In this document: positions 58,742 to 64,000 of the stretch, one piece after another
Numbering within the stretch: the stretch's first letter is position 1
Layout: the number at the start of each line of letters is the position of its first letter
NCBI GenBank assembly: GCA_964388955.1
Contig: CAYMCO010000026.1
Location: forward strand, 1 to 64,000
DNA from: CAYMCO01 sp964388955
Lineage (GTDB): Bacteria; Chloroflexota; Anaerolineae; Anaerolineales; E44-bin32
Direction of reading: 5' to 3'
Length of the DNA: 64,000 bases
Notes under the pieces: model-generated
Told to the model about the DNA's origin: nothing
Databases searched by the model: none
The model's input: the letters and a program-made list of their open reading frames with translations, nothing else
Translations under genes and position numbers: made by a program

Positions 58742-60454
58742 ATGAAACACCTGCGCTATCTCTCCCTCCCACTGATCCTCTTCTTGCTCGGCATCCCGAA
58801 TACTGCGCTGTCGGCAGGGGGCCAGACATATTTCACGGATACTTCACCGGGGAACCTGGATGTGTATTACTGCTACCCGGAGTACATCGAGTTTGATATT
58901 GATGTCACTGGTGACTTGCCCACCGCCAGCGCATTCCTGACCCTGAATGCTTATGATGTGGATGAGGAATCGGGCGAGATCGACCAGGTTTGGTTCAATG
59001 GAAACTCGGTCGGCAATCTGTCCGGCAACAACAACACATGGAACACGACGGTTTTCAGCATACCGATCGAGTGGGTCGAGTCCGGGCCGAACACGATCCG
59101 TGTTCAGGTCACGACTTCGGGGTGGTGCGTTGAAATCGACTGGGGCCAATTGCTCGTCGACGGCGGGCAAGGGGAGTCGGGGGACATCACCCAGCTCAGG
59201 ATCGATGACTACACGGTGGTGGGGAGCACGGTGAATGTGGACGTGACGACCATCGTGGAGGGGATAACCGGTGGCAACTACCGTCTGGAGATCGCCTTGC
59301 TGGACCCCTCCGACAACAATATCGGTACCGTCATTGACACGTTCTCGGTGGGCGCCGGAGAGACTGTCACCCGCACTAATTCACCGAGTTACAGCCTGAG
59401 CAGTGGCACAGGAACCTACACCATCCAGGCCAGTCTGTTCAACGCCGACACGGGCTTGCAGGAGGCCATCGAAATCATCACTTTCTACCATGTTCAAGAC
59501 GCCGGGCCGAATTATGCACCCACGATCGATCTCGACGCCGATGACAGCGGCCCGGTCTCTGGGACGGGCTATGCTGCCACACTGCAGGCTCCCGGAGATG
59601 TGAGGGCGGAAGACAGCGATCTGGAGATCGAAGATAGCGACGATACCTCCCTGCAGTCCGCCACGGTCACCCTGGTCAACCACCCGGATGGTGGCGACGA
59701 AGCCCTATCTGTCTCCACCGCTGGCACTTCGATCAGCTCGGACTACGATAGCGGCAGCGGCGTGTTGTCACTGACCGGCTCCGACAGCATCAGCAACTAT
59801 GCTCAGGCGCTGCGTACGGTTCGCTATCGGAATACCGCCGCGGATCCGGATCTCACCATTCGGACCATCGAGTTCGTGGTCAACGACGGGACGGCGAACA
59901 GCAACACCGCTGTTTCGCGCGTGACGCTGCTGGCACCCATTCCGAAGACGGGTTTTGCCCCCAACCGGCTGACGGAACTCCCTGAGCGACCGGGGTCGGC
60001 CGTCTATCGCTCCTTGCCGGGATATTGGATCGAGATTCCCGGGCAGGAGGTCTTCCACCGCATAGTGTTCATCCCGTTGGGAGAGGATGGTTGGGATATC
60101 CGCTGGCTTGGGGCCGAGGTGGGATATCTGGAGGGAACCGCTTTTCCGACTCTCGTAGGGAACACCACTCTTACAGCCCACGTCTATCTCCAGGATGGCA
60201 CTCCAGGGCCGTTCGTCGGATTGCGCGGCATGCGTTATGGCGACCCAGTGTTTCTGCACGCGGGCGGCTTCAAGTATGAGTATCGTGTTCGCGAGAATCA
60301 GCTCGTTGGGGAGACAGACGGCTCCGTTATCATGCAGCATGAGGAATATGATTGGATCACGCTGATCACCTGCGAGGGCTACGACGAGTCATTGGGTGAA
60401 TACCGGTGGCGGCGGGTGGTCCGAGCCGTGCTTGTAGGTGTTGGAGCCGAATGA
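58742..60454 (+). CDS. Secreted protein with C-terminal sortase domain and internal IPKTG motif
   Basis: 570 residues. Signal peptide 1-25; beta-sandwich repeats of extracellular type (about 28-395) rich in Asp/Ser/Thr; then IPKTG at 400-404 and a sortase fold (about 405-570) with candidate catalytic His480 (LTAHV), Cys544 (ITCEGY) and Arg558/561. I recall related Chloroflexi proteins with an LPxTGFAP motif just before the sortase domain. There is no C-terminal membrane anchor. It may process its own or a neighbour's IPKTG site on the cell surface. The gene has its own promoter at 58507. Confidence 0.82.
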   Translation: MKHLRYLSLPLILFLLGIPNTALSAGGQTYFTDTSPGNLDVYYCYPEYIEFDIDVTGDLPTASAFLTLNAYDVDEESGEIDQVWFNGNSVGNLSGNNNTWNTTVFSIPIEWVESGPNTIRVQVTTSGWCVEIDWGQLLVDGGQGESGDITQLRIDDYTVVGSTVNVDVTTIVEGITGGNYRLEIALLDPSDNNIGTVIDTFSVGAGETVTRTNSPSYSLSSGTGTYTIQASLFNADTGLQEAIEIITFYHVQDAGPNYAPTIDLDADDSGPVSGTGYAATLQAPGDVRAEDSDLEIEDSDDTSLQSATVTLVNHPDGGDEALSVSTAGTSISSDYDSGSGVLSLTGSDSISNYAQALRTVRYRNTAADPDLTIRTIEFVVNDGTANSNTAVSRVTLLAPIPKTGFAPNRLTELPERPGSAVYRSLPGYWIEIPGQEVFHRIVFIPLGEDGWDIRWLGAEVGYLEGTAFPTLVGNTTLTAHVYLQDGTPGPFVGLRGMRYGDPVFLHAGGFKYEYRVRENQLVGETDGSVIMQHEEYDWITLITCEGYDESLGEYRWRRVVRAVLVGVGAE

Positions 60455-60602
60455 GCGCATGTCTCAGGTTGCGGGAGGCTGGGCCGCATCCACATGCCGT
60501 TGGGGATGGGGGCTTGACGCTCGCGTGAGCCGCGCCTGCGTCAGGCGAGGGAGGCGAGGGGTTTGCCCCCCAAGCTGGACCGCACCCCGGCGCGACGTGG
60601 CA
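60455..60602. other. Intergenic, no gene seen
   Basis: GC-rich spacer between the sortase-domain gene and the 6S RNA promoter. No hairpin with a T run was found. Confidence 0.4.
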
Positions 60603-60631
60603 TTGTCAAGCGCGCCCGAACGTGGTATACA
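60603..60631 (+). promoter_or_regulatory. Strong sigma70-type promoter of probable 6S RNA
   Basis: TTGTCA (60603-60608), a 17-bp spacer and TATACA (60626-60631). The predicted start near 60638 coincides with the first base pairs of the RNA's closing stem. Confidence 0.65.
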
Positions 60632-60637
60632 TGAATC

Positions 60638-60812
60638 GAACCCTGCTGTGCCCGTGATGTAGCATCGGGTTTTGGGCCAACACTTGATGAAACGGAGTCC
60701 TATCTTTGATGGGGGACGCGATAGGCTTGAGCCAAGGCGGAGCCCATCTTGAGGACACCACCTGCGAATGCAGGTTCAAAACCATGCTTCACACGGCATA
60801 GCGGGGTGCCTT
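60638..60812 (+). ncRNA. ssrS: Probable 6S RNA
   Basis: About 170 nt. CCCTGCTGTGCC(C)GTG (60641-60655) pairs with CACACGGCATAGCGGGG (60790-60806), a 15-bp closing stem with one bulge. Just inside are GGGCCAACACTTGAT and, on the 3' side, GACACC, an ACCTGC/GCAGGT hairpin and GGTTCAA. Order and spacing parallel the E. coli 6S elements GGGCCAG...CTGAG and GACACA...GGTTCAAGG...CGGCAT. 6S RNA binds sigma70 RNA polymerase as a promoter mimic. The promoter at 60603-60631 fits. The call rests on pattern, not on a covariance-model search. Confidence 0.72.
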
Positions 60813-60904
60813 CTTCATCGAGGGCCGCCAGGCGAGCGTGCGGGATCGCCGGGCGGCACTGCACTTAAAAGGGATGCGCAGTGCGGTAGGCGCTCACGCG
60901 TCGC

Positions 60905-61020
60905 AGTGTTTGAACGTCATCATGTTTGAACGTGCAAACGTCCAACCTACAACCTTTCTCTCCCCTTCCCCCTTGCTCTCCTGCCCCCGCACTCCGCTGC
61001 TCCCCCTGCCCCCTTCCTTG
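60905..61020. repeat. Intergenic word repeats upstream of recA
   Basis: GTTTGAACGT occurs twice in 30 bp (about 60907 and 60924), followed by GCAAACGTCCAACCTACAACC and a pyrimidine-rich CTCCCC/TGCCCCC tract. These resemble the word repeats at 14.7, 30.1 and 32.0 kb (CAACCT is the complement of AGGTTG). GTTTG-N6-CAAAC here could also be an operator. Confidence 0.45.
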
Positions 61021-61046
61021 CGCCCACCTGCAAACGGCGGTACACT
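61018..61046 (+). promoter_or_regulatory. Promoter of recA
   Basis: TTGCGC (61018-61023), a 17-bp spacer and TACACT (61041-61046). It lies 39-67 bp before the recA start. No canonical LexA box was identified with confidence. Confidence 0.45.
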
Positions 61047-61084
61047 GACACGAGCTAATCTTAACAATTCTGGGATCGACATCT

Positions 61085-62116
61085 GTGCCACTGGAAATGG
61101 TGATGGTTTCTGAGCGTGAGAAGGCCCTCAACGCGGCCATGGATCAGATCAGGAAGCAATATGGAGATGGCGCCGTGATGCGCCTGGGGGAGGCCACCCA
61201 TCTGCAGGTGGAGGCGATTCCCACGGGCTCATTGGCGCTGGACATCGCCCTGGGTGTGGGGGGAATCCCACGTGGGCGGGTGACCGAGATCTACGGCCCA
61301 GAAGCGTCGGGGAAGACAACCTTGGCCCAGCATATCGTGGCCGAGGCGCAGAAGCTGGGCGGGGTTGCGGCCTTTGTCGATATGGAGCATGCCCTTGATC
61401 CGGCGTATGCGAAACGCTGCGGCGTAGATGTGGAGGATCTACTGATCTCCCAACCCGACACCGGCGAGCAGGCGCTCGAAATCGCGGAGACGCTGGTGCG
61501 CAGCGGCGCGGTAAGCGTGATCGTGATCGACAGCGTGGCGGCGCTGGTGCCGCGGGCGGAGATCGAGGGCGATATGGGCGATGCCACCATGGGCATGCAG
61601 GCCCGCCTGATGAGCCAGGCCCTTCGGAAGCTGAGCGGCGCCATCAAGCAGACCAACACGGCGGTAGTGTTCACCAACCAGATCCGCCAGCGCATTGGCG
61701 TATACTTCGGCAATCCCGAAACCACCTCGGGGGGGATGGCCTTGAAGTTCTACTCCTCGGTGCGTCTGGATATGCGGAGAATAGAGAGCATCAAGGTCGG
61801 GCAAGAGATCCTCGGCAACCGGGCGCGCGTGCGCGTCGTGAAGAACAAGGTGGCCCCGCCCTTCAAAGTGGCCGAGTTCGACATCATGTATAATGAAGGG
61901 ATCTCCAAGGCAGGCGGCCTGCTCGATATCGGCGTGGAGACCGAGATCATTACCAAGCGGGGCTCGTACTACTCCTATGTCGAGGAGCGCCTCGGGCAGG
62001 GAAGAGAGAACGCGAAGGATTATCTGAAAGAAAACAAGGAACTTGCGCTGGAAATCGAGAGACAGATCAGGGAAGCGGTCGGACTTCCGACCCGCCAACT
62101 GGAGACGGAAGAGTAA
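61085..62116 (+). CDS. recA: Recombinase RecA
   Basis: 343 residues. Walker A GPEASGKTT (about 71-79), the DNA-binding L1/L2 loops (EGDMGDATMGMQARLMSQALR at about 160, then FGNPETTSGGMALKFYSS), and the KVAPPF and YSYVEERLGQGRENAKDYL C-terminal parts are complete. It forms filaments on single-stranded DNA for recombination and SOS induction. GTG 61085, ATG 61097 and ATG 61103 are all possible starts; GGAA at 61092 slightly favours 61103. recX follows after a 333-bp gap. Confidence 0.97.
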   Translation: MPLEMVMVSEREKALNAAMDQIRKQYGDGAVMRLGEATHLQVEAIPTGSLALDIALGVGGIPRGRVTEIYGPEASGKTTLAQHIVAEAQKLGGVAAFVDMEHALDPAYAKRCGVDVEDLLISQPDTGEQALEIAETLVRSGAVSVIVIDSVAALVPRAEIEGDMGDATMGMQARLMSQALRKLSGAIKQTNTAVVFTNQIRQRIGVYFGNPETTSGGMALKFYSSVRLDMRRIESIKVGQEILGNRARVRVVKNKVAPPFKVAEFDIMYNEGISKAGGLLDIGVETEIITKRGSYYSYVEERLGQGRENAKDYLKENKELALEIERQIREAVGLPTRQLETEE

Positions 62117-62449
62117 GAGGGAAATCGGTACAATCCAAGCTGAATGAAATCGCTGCGCTTAGGCACTGTGGTGGGAACGAGCGCAGCCACGCCAAAGAAA
62201 ATGATCTCTTATGTGCAATATTGACTCCGCGACACGCGAGTCTTATCGGCGTAGGCAAGATGAATTCTGTGGGAAGATATCTCTGATAAACACTCGCATA
62301 GTCTGAACTCCCCTGCAGGGCACAACCAGGCTCCTGCAGTGAATGCCGCAGAGTCGACAACTTGAGATCGTGCAACCGGGCTGAACACCTTTGGCCGTGA
62401 CGCGGTTCCCAAGCGCACGGCCATTGTGTTTTCGACGAAAGGTTACCAT
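62117..62449. other. Intergenic region between recA and recX
   Basis: No gene or clear structured RNA is supported in 333 bp. Small inverted words are present (for example CCTGCAGGG at about 62321 and CTCCTGCAGTG at about 62330). No T run that would end recA transcription was seen. Confidence 0.4.
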
Positions 62450-63106
62450 ATGGCTGGAGTGGTCACAGCCTTGAAATGGCAGAAGAAAGACAGAAGGCGT
62501 GTCAACGTGTATCTGGACGGGCAGTTTGCATTCGGTCTGGCTGGATCGCTGGCGGCTTCCCTGCAGGTTGGCCAACAGCTTGAGGCACGCGAGGTCGCCG
62601 AACTCCAGGCGCAAGACGAGGGGGAACAGGCCTACCTGCGCGCATTGCGGCTCATCAGCCGTCGCCAGCGCAGCGAAGGAGAACTGCGCCGATATTTTGA
62701 CCGCCGGGAGATTTCTACAGCGGCCCAGGAGACGGCCATCGATCGCCTGAAGGACCACGGGCTGGTGGACGATAGGGAATTCGCGCGTGCGTGGATCGAG
62801 AATCGCAACACCTTTCGACCGCGCAGCGCGCTGGCGCTGCGGGCGGAGTTGAGGCGGAAAGGTGTCGCTGACGCCGTCATCCGTGAAGCGCTTCGCGACT
62901 TTGACGGGAGTGCAGCCGCCCGATCCGCCGCGCAGAAACGGGTCGCCAGATGGAGGGATTTGTCAGAAGAGGATTTTCGTCGCCGCATGGGGGGGTATCT
63001 GAAGCGGCGCGGGTTTCCGTTTGCCACGGTTCAGGACGTGGTGCGAGAAACCTGGGGGGAAATCGTCAGAGAGACTGGGGAAGGTGAAAGAAAGGGTGAT
63101 GTATGA
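62450..63106 (+). CDS. recX: Regulatory protein RecX
   Basis: 218 residues. The N-terminal strand region (VTALKWQKKDRRRVNVYLDGQFAFGL) is followed by RecX three-helix repeats: RALRLISRRQRSEGELRRYF (about 68-87), DRLKDHGLVDDREFARAWIENR (about 97-118) and RRKGVADAVIREAL. RecX limits RecA filament growth. ATG 62450 has AAAGG upstream; GTG 62426 is less likely. The rny ATG overlaps its stop (ATGA), so recX and rny are coupled. Confidence 0.92.
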   Translation: MAGVVTALKWQKKDRRRVNVYLDGQFAFGLAGSLAASLQVGQQLEAREVAELQAQDEGEQAYLRALRLISRRQRSEGELRRYFDRREISTAAQETAIDRLKDHGLVDDREFARAWIENRNTFRPRSALALRAELRRKGVADAVIREALRDFDGSAAARSAAQKRVARWRDLSEEDFRRRMGGYLKRRGFPFATVQDVVRETWGEIVRETGEGERKGDV

Positions 63107-64000
63107 ATCTTCTACGATTGTTGCCACCCATCCTCATCGCTCTGCTCGCGGGAATTGCTGTGGGCTATTTCGTCCGACAGATGTTGATTGAACGTGAAAT
63201 CCGTCGTGGAAATGCCCAGGCTGAGGGGATCATCGAAGGGGCGAAGGCCCAGGCCAAGGAGATCGAACTCCGGGCACGGGATGACGCGCTGAAGATCCGG
63301 GACAAAGCCGAAGGGGAGGCCTCGCGGCGCAGGGCCGAACTCAGCAACGAGGATGATCGCCTGCAGCGGCGAAGGGAACATCTGGACCAGCGAATGGAGG
63401 ATATTGAGAAGCGCGAATTGACGCTGAATAAGCGCCAGAGCTCCTTGGATCGCCGGGCCAATGAACTGAAGGAAGAGGAACAGCGGGTAACAACGGAACT
63501 CGAACGCATCTCGGCGATGACGCGCGAGGAGGCCAAGGAGCAGTTGCTCGAGGTGGTGGAACAGGAGACCCAGGCGGATGTTGTACGCATCATCCGGCAG
63601 ATCGAGGAGGAGGCGAAGATCAAGGGGGAGCGCAGGGCACGCGAGCTGATCGCCGATGCCATACAGCGAGTGGCCTCGGAACATGTCTCCGAGATCACCG
63701 TCTCCGTGGTCCCTTTGCCCTCCGACGACATGAAGGGGCGTATTATCGGACGGAATGGCCGCAACATACGCGCCTTTGAACAAGCCGCAGGGGTGGATGT
63801 CATTGTCGACGATACGCCTGAGGCCGTCACCATTTCCTGCTTTGATTCAGTGCGCAGGGAAATCGCCCGGCGGGCGATGGAGCGCCTGGTGTTGGATGGG
63901 CGTATCCATCCGGCTCACATCGAGAAGGTCGTGGATCGGGTGAAGCAAGAGGTTGAGGAACTCATGGCAGAAGCGGGCGAGGAGGCGGCATACGACGCCG
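63103..64000 (+). CDS. rny: Ribonuclease Y (partial, runs off the window)
   Basis: The first 299 residues are present. An N-terminal membrane helix (about 4-26) is followed by a long Glu/Arg/Lys coiled coil (about 28-190) and a KH domain with GRIIGRNGRNIRAFEQAAGVD (about 212-232). The HD nuclease domain lies beyond position 64000. RNase Y starts mRNA decay at the membrane. ATG 63103 overlaps the recX stop. Confidence 0.93.
   Translation, partial: MNLLRLLPPILIALLAGIAVGYFVRQMLIEREIRRGNAQAEGIIEGAKAQAKEIELRARDDALKIRDKAEGEASRRRAELSNEDDRLQRRREHLDQRMEDIEKRELTLNKRQSSLDRRANELKEEEQRVTTELERISAMTREEAKEQLLEVVEQETQADVVRIIRQIEEEAKIKGERRARELIADAIQRVASEHVSEITVSVVPLPSDDMKGRIIGRNGRNIRAFEQAAGVDVIVDDTPEAVTISCFDSVRREIARRAMERLVLDGRIHPAHIEKVVDRVKQEVEELMAEAGEEAAYDA

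Noticed and set aside
60907..60948. LexA/SOS box upstream of recA
   Set aside because: GTTTG-N6-CAAAC and repeated GTTTGAACGT are present, but they fit the local word repeats better and do not match a known LexA consensus.
1..64000. tRNA genes, CRISPR arrays, prophage or insertion sequences
   Set aside because: No tRNA T-arm-like sequence in a cloverleaf context, no regularly spaced repeats, and no transposase, integrase or phage structural gene was found by reading the window.

Overview
The window is about 62% GC and reads as one end of a metagenome-type contig from an anaerobic or facultative Chloroflexota, most likely Anaerolineae-like. That placement is inferred from several features: a Pro/Thr-rich 'EAPVAEPT' linker on an ABC lipoprotein, a secreted protein ending in a sortase domain preceded by an IPKTG motif, coenzyme F420 genes, a phosphoketolase/acetate kinase pair, and intergenic word-like repeats. 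No rRNA, tRNA, CRISPR array, transposase or prophage was seen. The first 66 bases are a poly-C/poly-G run that is probably an assembly artefact.

Left arm (0.3-14.6 kb): a GntR/UTRA regulator with a promoter and a perfect 13-bp palindrome upstream. It is followed by an aspartate-carbamoyltransferase-like enzyme, a knotted YgeW-like carbamoyltransferase, a complete BMP-type ABC importer (lipoprotein, duplicated ATPase, two permeases), two fold-type II PLP enzymes, a DPM-type glycosyltransferase and a YtcJ-like amidohydrolase. Next (14.9-22.4 kb) comes a miscellaneous block with two alpha/alpha-toroid-like proteins (one apparently internally deleted), a small lipoprotein, a GNAT remnant, an Fpg/Nei-like protein, acetate kinase and phosphoketolase.

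Minus-strand block (22.8-28.4 kb): the most unusual locus. A promoter precedes a small zinc-ribbon membrane protein. Then come a DUF2207-like membrane protein ending in a Cys-Ala repeat tail (eight Cys), a radical SAM/SPASM enzyme with a PqqD-like N-terminal domain whose GTG start overlaps the tail's stop codon, a paralogue of that enzyme with no cysteine at all, and a SAM methyltransferase. I infer a RiPP-like system that modifies the tail of a membrane protein.

Right-centre (28.6-56.2 kb): an 8-oxoguanine-deaminase-like amidohydrolase and a hydantoinase are divergently transcribed. A GNAT/MFS pair follows. Then a plus-strand series of about 21 kb carries Nudix, SsnA, F420 genes (NADPH:F420 reductase, CofE, FbiB-C-like nitroreductase, CofD, CofC, two F420-dependent-type proteins), and two molybdenum hydroxylases with reciprocal domain fusions. 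It also carries XdhC, YqeB, a YqeC-MocA fusion and a second MocA. Together with the YgeW-like enzyme, HyuA and SsnA this resembles the E. coli selenium-dependent purine hydroxylase (ygeW-xdhD) region. Anaerobic purine breakdown, with uptake by the BMP importer, is the likely theme.

Right end (56.2-64 kb): housekeeping genes. These are aspS behind a leader with a terminator-like hairpin, the secreted sortase-domain protein, a probable 6S RNA with its own promoter, recA, recX, and rny (RNase Y), which runs off the window.
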